From UBA6168 sp039819485 (GTDB taxonomy: Bacteria > Bacteroidota > Bacteroidia > Chitinophagales > Saprospiraceae), in contig JBCBRY010000036.1 of NCBI GenBank assembly GCA_039819485.1, forward strand, positions 6,694 through 70,693: a stretch of DNA of 64,000 nucleotides, read 5' to 3'. Below the pieces are notes generated by a model. That model saw nothing but the letters and a program-made list of their open reading frames with translations, was not told where the DNA came from and did no database searches. The stretch's first letter is position 1; the number at the start of each line of letters is the position of its first letter. Made by a program: the position numbers and the translations under genes. Positions 43,515-53,800 of the stretch are shown here, piece by piece.

Positions 43515-44729
43515 CTATCCTCCTCGCCAGAGCAATGACGAATCACCATAGCTCAAAAACCGGTAGTCGCGGTCTAGTGCAGCATGATAAATTTCTTTCC
43601 AAACCTCCCCGCCAACGAAGGCGGAAACCAGCAATAGCAGCGTACTGCACGGCTGGTGAAAATTGGTGATCAATGCGTCACAGACCCGGAATCGGTAGCC
43701 CGGAACAATGTAGATCTGTGTGTTGCCATGTAGCTCCGTTAATTGATTCCGGCTCATAAACTCCAGTACATGCTGGGCTGCGGTTTTCAGGTCGGGAAGT
43801 TTCCTGTTGTCTTGATAAGGCTCGTACTGACCGATGTGGAACGACGCATTTGGATCGCTCAAAAGGCGGACGCCAAACCAGTAAAGACTTTCCAGGGTGC
43901 GCATGGAAGTGGTACCAACTGCGACCACTTGCCGTCCCGTGGTGAGTGCTTCCACATTTTTTAGTGAAACGGCCACCTGTTCGACGTGCATTTCGTGATC
44001 AACGGCATTCTCAGCAGTGACAGGCTTGAAGGTGCCAGCAGAGACGTGGAGGGTCAACTCTTCCCTGCGGATGCCTTTTTCGGAAAGAGCATTAAGTACG
44101 GATGGGGTAAAATGCAGCCCTGCCGTAGGAGCGGCCACAGCTCCTTTCCGTTTACTGTAAACAGTCTGATAAGTGGTGCGGTCGGATTCCTCCGCCTGAC
44201 GGTTTAGGTAGGGCGGTATCGGCACAACGCCTCCCGCTTCAATTATTTTTACAAAAGGCAATTGTGGGTCACTCCATTCATAGCGGACGAGCTGCTGTTC
44301 CCGGTTTTCCAGATGCGCCAGGAGCTGTATTTCCCGTTCATCAATGGTAAGGGTACGGCGCAGCACCAGTCCGTTTTTCCAGCGTCGGAGGTTGCCCACT
44401 GCACAAAACCAGGTCGTGGTGTCGGTGGCCTGCATGGCCTGTTCGACCAACGGAGGATGGAGCGGCGATAACAGGAATGTTTCGATCAGGCTACCTGCTT
44501 CCTTGCGGAAAAACAGGCGGGCAGGTATGACTTTCGTGTTGTTGAAAAAAAGCATCTCGTTGCCTTGCAGCAATTGAGGCAAGTTGTGAAATATACGATG
44601 TGAGGTTTTCCCTTCCTCCCAAACGAGCAGTTTAGATGAATCCCGTTTTTTGAGTGGGTACTTGGCGATGCGTTCATCAGGAAGTTCGTAATTAAATGCT
44701 TGAATGTCGATTGTCGGGAGTAGAGGCAT
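43515..44729 (-). CDS. queA: tRNA preQ1(34) S-adenosylmethionine ribosyltransferase-isomerase
   Basis: QueA transfers and isomerises the ribosyl part of SAM onto 7-aminomethyl-7-deazaguanine at tRNA position 34, making epoxyqueuosine. Family motifs are clear: FNYELPDERIAKYPL, DSSKLLV, FNNTKVIPARLF, GAVAAPTAGLHFT, LHVSAGTFKPV, GTTSMRTLESL and the C-terminal NFHQPCSTLLLLVSAFVGG and YRFLSYGDSSLL. At 404 residues it is slightly longer than the common 345-residue form; the extra length is in the central region (WFCAVGNLRRWK), as seen in several Bacteroidota. It appears monocistronic and is flanked by repeats. Confidence 0.95.
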   Translation of the reverse strand: MPLLPTIDIQAFNYELPDERIAKYPLKKRDSSKLLVWEEGKTSHRIFHNLPQLLQGNEMLFFNNTKVIPARLFFRKEAGSLIETFLLSPLHPPLVEQAMQATDTTTWFCAVGNLRRWKNGLVLRRTLTIDEREIQLLAHLENREQQLVRYEWSDPQLPFVKIIEAGGVVPIPPYLNRQAEESDRTTYQTVYSKRKGAVAAPTAGLHFTPSVLNALSEKGIRREELTLHVSAGTFKPVTAENAVDHEMHVEQVAVSLKNVEALTTGRQVVAVGTTSMRTLESLYWFGVRLLSDPNASFHIGQYEPYQDNRKLPDLKTAAQHVLEFMSRNQLTELHGNTQIYIVPGYRFRVCDALITNFHQPCSTLLLLVSAFVGGEVWKEIYHAALDRDYRFLSYGDSSLLWRGG

Positions 44730-44891
44730 GCACTGCTTTTTTTGAGCGGCAAATGTAATTTAACTTTTGGGGTTTGTTGAGTGATGATGTAGCAGTTGTG
44801 ACGGGTGGCAATGAACTGCCAGCTTTGCAGATTCTATGTTGCACCAACGCAGGACTTGAAATAGCGTTTGACTGAATAAGGTGAAAGATGG

Positions 44892-46505
44892 CTATTTCAC
44901 TACCTCCAGTACTGCTCTTTTATCCTCGTTCACTACTTCCACGAAATACATCCCTGCCGATAGCGCACTCATGTCATATTTAAAAAGACTGTTTGAAAAG
45001 GTAGTCGTAAAAATCAATTTTCCATTGGCATCGTAGATGGCTATTTGACTATCTCCCGTCGGAAGTTCAATGTTTAAAATGCCCGTAGCAGGATTTGGGT
45101 AATACTTGAGGTCGAGTTGATCGGCTGTCTTGGTGGCCGATACAGTGTTTTCCTGATAGATTCTTACGTAATCAACTTCCATCGCACTTTGCGAAAAGTC
45201 TGGAGCGATGGAGCCTAAAACTGCGACGTTAAAAATTAGGTATTGTTCATCATCGAAGGGCCAGGTACTGGCATCTTTGATGGGCGGGTCGTACGTATAA
45301 TGGATGATGCCATCAACGCTGAACACCATTTTTTCTGCGGTCCATTCTAAAGTATAAACATGGAATGCAGTCGATGCTGTTGGAACTACCTGGCCGCCAT
45401 GATTGACGGTAGCACCATGGCTTGAGGGAGTGTGCATGGCACTCTGCACATAATTTTGATTGGTCCCCCAGTGTTCCATGATGTCGATCTCGCCACATGC
45501 TGGCCAGGGGGTCGTCCCGAATCCCTGGTTGTCCCAGTAGGCTCCGTCTTCATTAATATTTTTGCCAAGCATCCACAAGGCTGGCCATGTACCTGCACCT
45601 GATGGCAGTTTCGCCCTGATCTCCACCCGGCCATGTTTGAAGGCAAACTTGGAATTCAGTCTTGCAGAAGTAAACTCTTTGGTGTGGCCCTGGTCCGAAA
45701 AGGTTTCCCTCCTGGCCACAATGCTTAAGTTTCCATTGCTGACGGAAGCATTTTCCGTGCGATCGGTATAGTGCTGTATTTCGTTATTGTACCAACTTCC
45801 TTCAATTGGCAATTGGGTCTGGTGAAACCACTTTGAATCATCAATGGCACCTGCTCCGTCGAATTCATCTGACCAGACTAAAACATCAAACACAGGTTGG
45901 GTTGGAATGGTCCCGTCATAATAAACATCATCTAGGTAAGCCAATACCTGGTCGGTATTGTTTTCACCATTGATCTGCAGTAAAACCCTGTTAAAATCGG
46001 TCCTTTGGGTGGGAGGAGCTGAATTCGGGTCCAGGTTGATGTAGTCATCGTTTAAAAAATCAAAGCTCATGGTTTGCCACTGATCCAGAACGAGGGGTTT
46101 AATAATTTCTGACTGAGTAGACCAGGGAGCGCCCAAGGTTCCATCTTGAAGTTTCAGGGAAATCTGATTTGGGGCATTGCCCGTTAATCCACTGGAAGGA
46201 ACATATATTTTTAAGGAAAAAGTGTGATGAGTCGATAAATCGTATTTTTCATTGATATCAAACCTCACATTGGCAAATTGCCCACCAATATCATGATACT
46301 CCAAAACAGTGGCAGAGGAATTGATTCCCTGTGGGTGGGGATTTACCAGACTGGTGTTTATTTCACAATCATCACCAAACCAGGTGTCGATTGTCCCATT
46401 GCCTTCAAAATCGTCTTGAACACTTTGAGTCTGTCCTTGTACGGTGAAAGACAATGCGAGGAATAAAAAGAAAAATGTGGATTGAAAGAGTCGATTGGTT
46501 CCCAT
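44892..46505 (-). CDS. Secreted GH16 endo-beta-glucanase (laminarinase-like) with T9SS sorting domain
   Basis: A 537-residue secreted glycoside hydrolase. A signal peptide (FFFLFLALSFTVQGQ) precedes a jelly-roll carbohydrate-binding-like domain (~30-205: DTWFGDDCEINTSL, FDINEKYDLSTHHTFSLKIY). The GH16 domain starts at ~212 (VLVWSDEFDGAGAID) and contains the catalytic motif GEIDIMEHWG (~338), whose two glutamates are nucleophile and acid/base. AKLPSGAGTWPALWMLG is also typical of laminarinases. Residues ~455-537 are a T9SS type A sorting domain (KYYPNPATGIL, GMYFVEVV). It would be exported and degrade beta-1,3- or mixed-linkage glucans. No SusCD pair is adjacent. Confidence 0.93.
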   Translation of the reverse strand: MGTNRLFQSTFFFLFLALSFTVQGQTQSVQDDFEGNGTIDTWFGDDCEINTSLVNPHPQGINSSATVLEYHDIGGQFANVRFDINEKYDLSTHHTFSLKIYVPSSGLTGNAPNQISLKLQDGTLGAPWSTQSEIIKPLVLDQWQTMSFDFLNDDYINLDPNSAPPTQRTDFNRVLLQINGENNTDQVLAYLDDVYYDGTIPTQPVFDVLVWSDEFDGAGAIDDSKWFHQTQLPIEGSWYNNEIQHYTDRTENASVSNGNLSIVARRETFSDQGHTKEFTSARLNSKFAFKHGRVEIRAKLPSGAGTWPALWMLGKNINEDGAYWDNQGFGTTPWPACGEIDIMEHWGTNQNYVQSAMHTPSSHGATVNHGGQVVPTASTAFHVYTLEWTAEKMVFSVDGIIHYTYDPPIKDASTWPFDDEQYLIFNVAVLGSIAPDFSQSAMEVDYVRIYQENTVSATKTADQLDLKYYPNPATGILNIELPTGDSQIAIYDANGKLIFTTTFSNSLFKYDMSALSAGMYFVEVVNEDKRAVLEVVK

Positions 46506-46564
46506 TTAAATTGCTTTGTTTAACTGTGCTGGTTTATCAACTTAAGGTCAAATGTTCGCTGAGT

Positions 46565-46665
46565 TGGCACCGCAGCCGGCCTATCGGCCGCTCGGCCCCC
46601 TCAGACCCCCTCCTCCGCCCGGCGCTGCGGAGCAGCGACTCGGGCGGCTGCCATACATACAGGGC
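46565..46665 (-). repeat. GC-rich hairpin cluster upstream of the GH16 gene
   Basis: About 100 bases of very GC-rich DNA stand out from the AT-rich surroundings. They hold a short hairpin CGGCC-TATC-GGCCG (46577-46590) and a strong one from CCGCCCGGCGCTGC to GCAGCGACTCGGGCGG (46615-46647). It lies 60 bases upstream of the GH16 start. The rest of the 596-base gap 46506-47101 is AT-rich with nothing I can identify. Confidence 0.55.
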
Positions 46666-47101
46666 TGCCCCCATGTTTATCAATCAGTACAATTAACCAT
46701 TAAGAAACGAAGCTATGTATTAAAAGTTGGAAAATGGTTTTTTGGACTACGTCATGACTACACATGATAAATAAAACGACAGTTGTACTACGTTTTTAAT
46801 ACAGATTGAAGTTGGTTGAGGGCTTTGTCGCACATTGGTACGAAAATGAAAATATGGATAAAATGATGATTAAATCCAGATAGCTAAAATCATAGACAGA
46901 AGGTACTAAAGATGTTTATCTCCAGAAAAACATCATCTCGAAAAACAGGTATTTGAATTTGATTCCTTCCTCTTTTTTTATCAGCGTCATTGAGCATGAA
47001 GTTGTTCTCACCTTTCTTTAAATTGCAGTTTTTGTCCCTATATTTACCAAAATGCTGCCATTGGCAGAACACTTTATTCATTAATTAAAAACATACAATA
47101 C

Positions 47102-48175
47102 ATGGCAACACCTCCAAAGTATTCCCCCAAAGTACTCAAAAAACCAGCTGAATATGGCATCCTCCGGCAACTGGAAGGAACCTGGGTAAATTACAATCCA
47201 AAGAACAACAAGACCGGTTGGGGACTGGTGACTACTTGTATGCCGTCCCCTGGCACCAATTCAGAAACCCTTCCGGGCAAGTTCCATTTTCTCTGTACGG
47301 ATTACACCGAAGTGCTTACGTTCTCCCTGGTGCCCGGAGGTGTGCGTAACCGGGGAGGTACGAATGAACAGTTCTGCGGTGCTGTGAAATACGACACGAG
47401 TATCCATGATTTGAAAGGTAACGGCCTGCACGAAGAAAACGGTATGTACCTTTGGCTCGACAGCATCTACAACCACCCGGCTGATGATGAGTCGATCATG
47501 ACGGATATCGGTTATCCGGAGCTCTCGTCTGGAGACGGCGCAGATGGTCCCAATTTCGTACCGGCCTACTCAGTGGCCCGTAGTGGTGTCATTCCACATG
47601 GCAGTACCATGCAAATATTCGGGAAATCGTCCACCAACAACAAGGGCAAGCCCAAGTTCCCGCAAGGCAATGCCGCCTGGGACCCTGATCACCTGGCCAT
47701 TTCCCCCAGCATGGGTGGGGCCGGAGCCTCTCCTTCCAATCCGATAAACCTTGATAAGCCAGCCCCTGCCTGGGTGCATGACAAGAGCCTGCCCCAGACA
47801 GATCCCAGTGGAAACAGAACGTACACCCAACGAATCCTTGCCGACGAGCACTATCCCTACTCTGTTCGCCCGGATCTCCGCCTGCGTGATGCGATTAAAG
47901 ATCAGAAAATCAAGAGTTTCGATTTTATCGAAATGAACAGCAGAGAAGACGGTGGGCCCAACGGGGGGATCCTGAATGATCCGTTTGTCAGGCGTTTCAC
48001 GCCCGTCACGGAGATGCAGTTTCGCATGTGGATAGAGAAAGTGGTAGAAGGAGGAAAGGAGTATCTTCAGTTGCAGTATGAGCAGATTCAGTTTTTTGAA
48101 TTCCACTTTGGTACGGATGGCGGCACTACACGCTGGCCCCATATTCAAATCAACACACTCCGTAAAAAGGAGTAA
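47102..48175 (+). CDS. Hypothetical protein, possibly lipocalin/nitrobindin-like
   Basis: A 357-residue cytoplasmic protein (no signal peptide). Near the N-terminus ILRQLEGTWVNYN resembles the LxGTW strand that opens lipocalin and nitrobindin-like barrels; later segments include YTEVLTFSLVPGGVRNRGG, LHEENGMYLWLDS, ARSGVIPHGSTMQIFG and MQFRMWIEKVVEGGKEYLQLQYEQ. The order of strands could form a beta barrel binding a hydrophobic ligand or haem, but this is inference. Two extended polar loops separate the blocks. It appears monocistronic and is followed by a hairpin at 48189. Confidence 0.8.
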   Translation: MATPPKYSPKVLKKPAEYGILRQLEGTWVNYNPKNNKTGWGLVTTCMPSPGTNSETLPGKFHFLCTDYTEVLTFSLVPGGVRNRGGTNEQFCGAVKYDTSIHDLKGNGLHEENGMYLWLDSIYNHPADDESIMTDIGYPELSSGDGADGPNFVPAYSVARSGVIPHGSTMQIFGKSSTNNKGKPKFPQGNAAWDPDHLAISPSMGGAGASPSNPINLDKPAPAWVHDKSLPQTDPSGNRTYTQRILADEHYPYSVRPDLRLRDAIKDQKIKSFDFIEMNSREDGGPNGGILNDPFVRRFTPVTEMQFRMWIEKVVEGGKEYLQLQYEQIQFFEFHFGTDGGTTRWPHIQINTLRKKE

Positions 48176-48188
48176 CGGCTTGCCGGAA

Positions 48189-48222
48189 ATCAGTTCGTCG
48201 CCCATTGGGGTGATGAACTGAT
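48189..48222 (+). terminator. Hairpin after the lipocalin-like gene
   Basis: ATCAGTTCGTCGCCC and GGGGTGATGAACTGAT pair with two G-T wobbles around ATT, 14 bases after the stop at 48175. There is no clear T tract, so it may be a weak terminator or 3' stability hairpin. Confidence 0.45.
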
Positions 48223-48434
48223 TAATACCCGGCTTGGTGTTATTTATTTTGCCCGCCCATTCGTTTTTCTAAAATCGCTAACTCTTATGACAGTTCTTTT
48301 TTATTGACGGCTAAATATTCGTCAATCCTTTTGTCAAAATTCCAAAGTTTAGCAGACCTCTTGATTTAATGAAGTTACGGTGTGACTATATTTCGGTTTT
48401 ATAAATCAAAGCAACCAACTCATCATTTTTGCAC

Positions 48435-49571
48435 ATGAAATTATTCCTGTTCTTTTCTTTTTTTGTATTCGCATTAGGATGCAATAACCCTCCAGCCTCC
48501 GACGATCCTTCTTCCGAAAATGAAAGTGCAAAAGGGGGCGAGCAATGGCTGACCTGGGATGGAAATGGAAAAATGCCGCACATCGTATTGGTGTCGGGAG
48601 ATGAAGAATACCGCTCCGAAGAGGCGATGCCCCAAATGGCAAAAATATTATCCAAGAGGCACGGTTTTAAATGTACCGTGCTCTTTTCTCAAGACCCGGA
48701 AAAACCGGGCATCGTTAATCCCAATTACGCTTTTAACATTGCAGGGCTGGAGCAATTGCAATCTGCCGATTTGCTGGTGCTGTTCACCCGGTTCCGTGCC
48801 CTGCCCGACGACCAGATGCAATACATCGATGATTATCTGAAAAGCGGAAAACCAGTACTGGGCATCCGAACGGCCACGCATGCATTTAAATATGAAAAGG
48901 GGGATTCGACTTCCCATTTTCTCCACTACGGTAATTATTACCAGGGAGAAGACGCATGGAAAGATGGCTTTGGCCGGTTGGTGATGGGGGAGCATTGGGT
49001 GGCACATCACGGTAAGCACGGTCATCAAAGTACGAAAGGGCTGCTTGCGCCCGGCGCCGAGGAACATCCTGTTGTCAATGGGATCGAAGAAGGAACCATC
49101 TGGGGCCCGACCGATGTCTACCGGGTTCGCCTGCCGTTGCCCGGTGATTCACAGCCCATCGTTTTAGGGCAAGTGACGGAAAGGGAGTTGCCTTACGATG
49201 AAAACGACCGGCTGCTCGGCATGCGTATGTCTGATCATGAATTGCCGGAAGCGCAAGAAGAAGACACCAACGGTAAAACGAAAATCCATGACCAAAACGA
49301 TCCTATGATGCCCATCGCCTGGACCAAAACCTACCAACATCCCGACGGCCAACCGGGGAAATGTTTTGCGACGACTATTGGAGCTTCCACGGATTTATTG
49401 GCAGAAGGAACCCGCCGGATGATGGTCAATGCTGCTTTTTGGTGCCTCGGCCTGGAGGTGCCGGAAAAGGCAGATGTACGCATCGTTGGCCAATATGAAC
49501 CGACTCGTTTTCAATTTCATGACGATGCCTATTGGGAGGAGCGGAATGTGGCGGTTTCTGATTTAAAATAA
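48435..49571 (+). CDS. ThuA-like domain lipoprotein
   Basis: A 379-residue lipoprotein. The start is the ATG at 48435 (MKLFLFFSFFVFALGC); a TTG two codons upstream is in frame. The lipobox FALGC places the acylated cysteine near residue 16. The mature part is a ThuA-like (class I glutamine-amidotransferase-fold) domain: HIVLVSGDEEYRSEEAMPQM, ADLLVLFTRFRALPDDQMQ, GKPVLGIRTATHAFKY and EEHPVVNGIEEGTIWG. In many Bacteroidota such proteins accompany sugar or glycoside metabolism, but no substrate is defined. It appears to be a single-gene unit. Confidence 0.88.
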   Translation: MKLFLFFSFFVFALGCNNPPASDDPSSENESAKGGEQWLTWDGNGKMPHIVLVSGDEEYRSEEAMPQMAKILSKRHGFKCTVLFSQDPEKPGIVNPNYAFNIAGLEQLQSADLLVLFTRFRALPDDQMQYIDDYLKSGKPVLGIRTATHAFKYEKGDSTSHFLHYGNYYQGEDAWKDGFGRLVMGEHWVAHHGKHGHQSTKGLLAPGAEEHPVVNGIEEGTIWGPTDVYRVRLPLPGDSQPIVLGQVTERELPYDENDRLLGMRMSDHELPEAQEEDTNGKTKIHDQNDPMMPIAWTKTYQHPDGQPGKCFATTIGASTDLLAEGTRRMMVNAAFWCLGLEVPEKADVRIVGQYEPTRFQFHDDAYWEERNVAVSDLK

Positions 49572-49619
49572 ATTGAGCGTTACCGTGTCCATTTAGGGCA
49601 ATAAACAATAACAATTGCA

Positions 49620-49698
49620 CCCGAAGCGAGTCCTGGACACAGCTCATTCGGCACTACATGCTGCACTGCGCAGGTTTCAATCCCAAACTCGCTTCGGG
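49620..49698 (+). repeat. Inverted repeat downstream of the ThuA gene
   Basis: CCCGAAGCGAGT (49620-49631) and its exact complement ACTCGCTTCGGG (49687-49698) enclose a 55-base loop. It lies between convergent genes and could terminate in both directions, though no T tract follows. Confidence 0.55.
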
Positions 49699-49794
49699 AA
49701 GCAACTCAGGCGCCTACAGTTAAGGAGACTGAATAATTTAGGTCACCTGACTCATGGCCTTATAAAAGCCAAAAATGCAATTAATAAAAATAGG

Positions 49795-50367
49795 TTACTG
49801 TACCGTATAAGCCACATCCTCAAATTTCCCATCTGTGACCTCAATCTCGATCATGTCAAAATTTTCGTCAAAATAGATCAACGAAAAACTAAAGGTGCCG
49901 GAAACCCTCTTGTCACTGCATTCACCGACAATGACTGATCCGCCCTGGGGCAGCGTTATTGTTTGATCGGTGTAAGTGAAGGTTCCGCTGCTGCCGCTCG
50001 CATAATCAATGCCGTTGGCTGATTCGATATAATTGTCCTCCACCCGGTCATCGCCAATGGAAAAGTATTCTTCGCTACTCAGGCATTCGCCTTCCGACGC
50101 GTTTCTAAGATCGGTAATGATGATGGTAAAAAACTCACCATCGGGGCCGGTGCCGGTTATGTTCAGGCTTTTGGACCAGACGCCCGTCTGGTCGGTCTTG
50201 ATCATAATGCTGTTGATGGTTTCCGCTTTCCAGTCCTGGCCGTCTACTTTACAAGTTAGTTTACCAGAAACGGCATCTGGATTAACGGAATCGTCTTTGC
50301 TGCACGAAGCAAAAATCAACAAGGTACACACCAGACAGAAAGAATAGAGAAAGTTCGATTTTGTCAT
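49795..50367 (-). CDS. DUF6252-like lipoprotein
   Basis: A 190-residue lipoprotein from the ATG at 50367 (MTKSNFLYSFCLVCTLLIFA), lipobox IFASC. The ORF is open 23 codons further upstream but that part lacks signal-peptide order. The mature domain begins LTCKVDGQDWKAE, contains LNITGTGPDGEFFTIIITDL and ends with VSGTFSFSLIYFDEN and a final beta strand, the pattern of the DUF6252-type beta-sandwich lipoproteins common in Bacteroidota. Function is unknown; export to the outer membrane is likely. Confidence 0.8.
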   Translation of the reverse strand: MTKSNFLYSFCLVCTLLIFASCSKDDSVNPDAVSGKLTCKVDGQDWKAETINSIMIKTDQTGVWSKSLNITGTGPDGEFFTIIITDLRNASEGECLSSEEYFSIGDDRVEDNYIESANGIDYASGSSGTFTYTDQTITLPQGGSVIVGECSDKRVSGTFSFSLIYFDENFDMIEIEVTDGKFEDVAYTVQ

Positions 50368-50660
50368 GATTAAAAAAAATTTGTCGGGGGAATTGGTGAG
50401 AAAGATAATACTGAAGGAGTTTTCAAACAACTTCACTGAATTCAGGAGGGGGAAAATGATTTAAAAGATTTTTAACCAGTATTTGAGGAATGTTCAGCCG
50501 ATAAAACGAGAGTTGAGAAGGTTAGCTTTTTGTAGTAATGAGATACGTGATGGTCGAGTCATAAATTTTAAAATAAAGGCGGGGAGAGAGAAATGTTTGG
50601 GTTAAGCTTTTCAAATAAAGTGCCAGAGAGAACAGGTGAGATCTGGGAAAATTAAGAGCT

Positions 50661-50691
50661 GATTTGCTAAAATTTCGAATTTTAGTAAATC
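50661..50691. repeat. AT-rich hairpin
   Basis: GATTTGCTAAAATT - TCG - AATTTTAGTAAATC forms a 14-base stem with one mismatch. It lies within the 528-base gap 50368-50895, next to the GC-rich inverted repeat at 50708. Confidence 0.5.
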
Positions 50692-50707
50692 TCTGATTGC
50701 TGGTCAC

Positions 50708-50780
50708 CCTCCCCCCGCCCCCCTCCGGAGAGGGAGAAAAGAACGTGCGTATCTCCCCCTCCGGAGGGGGGCGGGGGAGG
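50708..50780. repeat. Large C/G-rich inverted repeat
   Basis: The left arm (CCTCCCCCCGCCCCCCTCCG then GAGAGGGAG) and right arm (CTCCCCCTCCGGAGGGGGGC then GGGGGAGG) are complementary except for one base difference in the C run and one substitution. The element would fold into a stem of 28 pairs. It creates a spurious proline- and glycine-rich ORF (50522-50884). It resembles dispersed intergenic repeats seen in other Bacteroidota. Confidence 0.75.
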
Positions 50781-50837
50781 AAATTTTCAAGCAAATTTTC
50801 AACGACCAGAATTGTCGTAGGCTGGGAAATCATGCTA

Positions 50838-50871
50838 ATAAAAAAACGCCCCACGGCAAGCCGCGGGGCGC
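50838..50871 (-). terminator. Rho-independent terminator of the GEVED metalloprotease gene
   Basis: Read on the minus strand, CGCCCCGCGG - CTTG - CCGTGGGGCG is followed by seven T. It begins about 25 bases after the stop codon at 50896, a textbook position. Confidence 0.9.
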
Positions 50872-50895
50872 AAATCGGGTTCAAGATCTAATCTG

Positions 50896-53800
50896 CTAAT
50901 CTACTTTGATAAATCGCTTGGTGACAATTTCTTTTTGGGCAGTGATGACTTGCAAGGTGTAAAGCCCTGCCGGGTAATTGGTGACATCAAAGCGCACAGG
51001 TGCTTCGTTTTGACCAAATGTCATCAACGTCTGACCCGTGGTGCTGACCAGTTGGCCGGCGACAGGCTGCACATTGTTCCAGTCAATATTGACCAAAGTT
51101 TGGGCCGGGTTGGGGAAGAGGGTGAAATCGGATGCAGTGGCGCTGCTGGTACCATAGTGCAACTGGTTGCTCTTGTCAGCAACTTCACCGTCGAAATTGC
51201 CGCCATCGCCGCCGTTGATGAAGATCTTATAATCCTCTACTTCACCGCTGCCAAAATCGCCACAAGGTTGGGGAAAACTACCATAGCGCATGGCCACCCG
51301 CAGCCCGTAACTTCCTTCCTCCACGCTGTCCGCAATAATGAAGGCACCAAAGACCAGTTCTTCCTCCGGGCCACCTTCGAACACTAGTTCGCTGCTTTCA
51401 AAAGACCGGTCCCGATTGAAATCGATCCAAACCCGCCAGTTTTCATTGTACGGTGATTCCTGGAAGCCGGGGATCAATACCAAACCGGTCGGTTCACCTG
51501 CCGTGGCCTCCATGAAGAGGTCGGTGAAATCTGCATAACCGCCATCGTCGCCGGAGTCGTTCAGCAGGCTACCGATGCCGACTGTTTGGATATATTCATA
51601 CTTTGTATTGCCTTCTGCTGCGCAATATGGGGTGAGGCTTACGAGGTAGTCTTCTGTTTCGCCATAAAAACTGTAATTGCAGGCGGAAGGAGAGTCGCCG
51701 TAATACATGACAACCCGCATTCTTGTCTTTACTGTCGGGGCACCGGCCGCTACCTGGAAAGCTCCGTTTATGGTTCCGGGATCGCCGCCGTTGGTTGAGA
51801 AGACCAGCTCTTTGTTGTCATCAAAATGAAAATCGTTGTTGTAGTCGATCCAGACCGACCACTTTTCCGGGTACTTGTCCGAGGTAAAGCCAGGTGTCAG
51901 AGAGATGGGCACTATTTCTCCTTTGGTCAGGTCAATGGTGGTCAGGGATGTAAAATCTGCATAGCCGTCGTTGTTACCAGAGTTGTTCGTAAAACCATTG
52001 ATGGATACTTCGTCGATAAATTCATATTTGGTGATTCCCAGGGAAGGACAGTAAGGCAATATCTCAACCGTATAATCTTCCACCTCGCCGGAGAAGGTTC
52101 CGCAGTCGTCGGGGGCGGTGAAAAAACGCATGGCGACCCGCATTCTCGTTTTACCCAACAGTGCAGAAGACGGAATATTCATGGTGCCGCTAACCGCCGC
52201 AGTGGACGGCCCACCAGCGAAGACCAATTCGCCGGCATCGTCAAAATCTTCGTCCTGGTTGGTGTCAATCCAGATGCGCCAGGCTTCGCTGTAGGAGTTA
52301 TTGATGAAGCCGGGGGTCAATCTGACGGATGCCGTTCCACCGCGGTGCAGCTGGGTGCCAATGTTGGTAAAATCACCGTAACCATAGTTGTTGCCGGAGT
52401 CGTTGTCCAGCCCGCCTACTTCCACCCTTTGGATGAATTCGTAATTGGTCTGGCCCGTGGTGAAACAATAGCCGCTGCAATTGACCGTCAACGTGAAATT
52501 GCCCTGTGCGCCGTTGTAGCCATCCACTACGATATAATACATTCCTGCTGATGCATTGGCTACCGTAACCGATGAAAGTCCCTGGTCGAGGCAGTTGCTT
52601 TCGCTGCAAGCATCCAAAATGATGAGGTCGAGGTTGGCCGTTTCGTTGCTTAAAGTAGCCGTGATAGTGCCTGGTTCAGTTGTTTGTAAAACATAGACTT
52701 TCTCTGGGCCAGATTCATTGTAGCCTACACAGCCGTAAGTGTCTGCGTGGTTCGTTCCGCCGATGGTCGTTCCGTTGACGGAGTCGCCACAGTTGATCGG
52801 CGTGGCGTTGGCACAATCCAAAAATGCTTTGGACAAACAAGCGGCACCGTTCACTTTGCTGCGGATCAGGTCACCGGGTTCGTTGCCGAAGCCGAGGTTG
52901 AAATTTTTACCGGCGGCTGTCAGGTGGCAGTAGCTCATGATGGTTCCACCATTGGCCGGAGCTGGGCCGGGCGCGCAGCCGCCAGTTGGTGCAGCACAGT
53001 TGTCCAGTGCCTGGTCATTGGCCGGCCCCCAAACGCAGTCGTGGGTGTGCCAGGAACCAAGGTTGTGGCCCATCTCGTGGGTCACTACATCAATCGTCCA
53101 GGAGTATAACGGGAAATTGTTAAACGCGGAAGAGATATTGCTGTAGGCGGTGCGCAGACCCGTTTCTGGATGGCAGAGCACATCTACCCATGCGATGCCC
53201 CCGTGGCCCAGTGATTTGGTCGACAATAAATGGCCCAGATCGCCGGTAATGCCCATCAGGTTTTTTCTTGCCCGGAAAGCGTTCAAAACATCTCCGCTGC
53301 TGGTGCCCGCCACGATGTTGTACGGGTCGGGAATGTTCCAGACGACAATCCTTGAGATTTGGGTAATGATGTCTTCCTGGTCATAGATGGTCGCAACCAT
53401 GTTGAACAGTCCCGTGATGTAATTGCTGACGGCAGGAATGGAGCTGCCAAAGTCTTGGAACATCTGGTGGTCGGCCTCGAACTGAACCCGGACGATGTTG
53501 TTGCCCATTGCTTTTTCAGTAGCATGGATGCCATGCTCAGAAGAACCGTGGTGGTGTTTTTTACAATCCGTTTCACAAGTAATTCCATTGATCAACTTGA
53601 GGTCGGCATCATCGTACAAAACGTAGTCTGCCGATTTTTTATGCACCCCGTCTTTTACTGCCCCCAAAACGTAATTTTTATCCTGAACGCTCAACATGGC
53701 CATGACTTCCCCCTCGACAATGCTCAGTGCGGCCATGCTGGTTTCGTCGCGGGATTGGCGATTGAGCACGTAGCCGGTGTAGTAGTCGCCGGGAGTGAAC

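Noticed and set aside
43226..43549. 107-codon minus-strand ORF overlapping the end of queA
   Set aside because: It lies over a family 2 repeat and overlaps queA; composition is not protein-like.
46454..46767. Plus-strand ORFs rich in Pro and Arg upstream of the GH16 gene
   Set aside because: They arise from the GC-rich hairpin island and have no domain or signal.
46890..47081. 63-codon minus-strand ORF in the gap before the lipocalin-like gene
   Set aside because: AT-rich, no start context and no family resemblance; probably a chance ORF.
50522..50884. 120-codon minus-strand ORF with proline- and glycine-rich middle
   Set aside because: It is created by reading through the C/G-rich inverted repeat and the terminator; no protein-like features.
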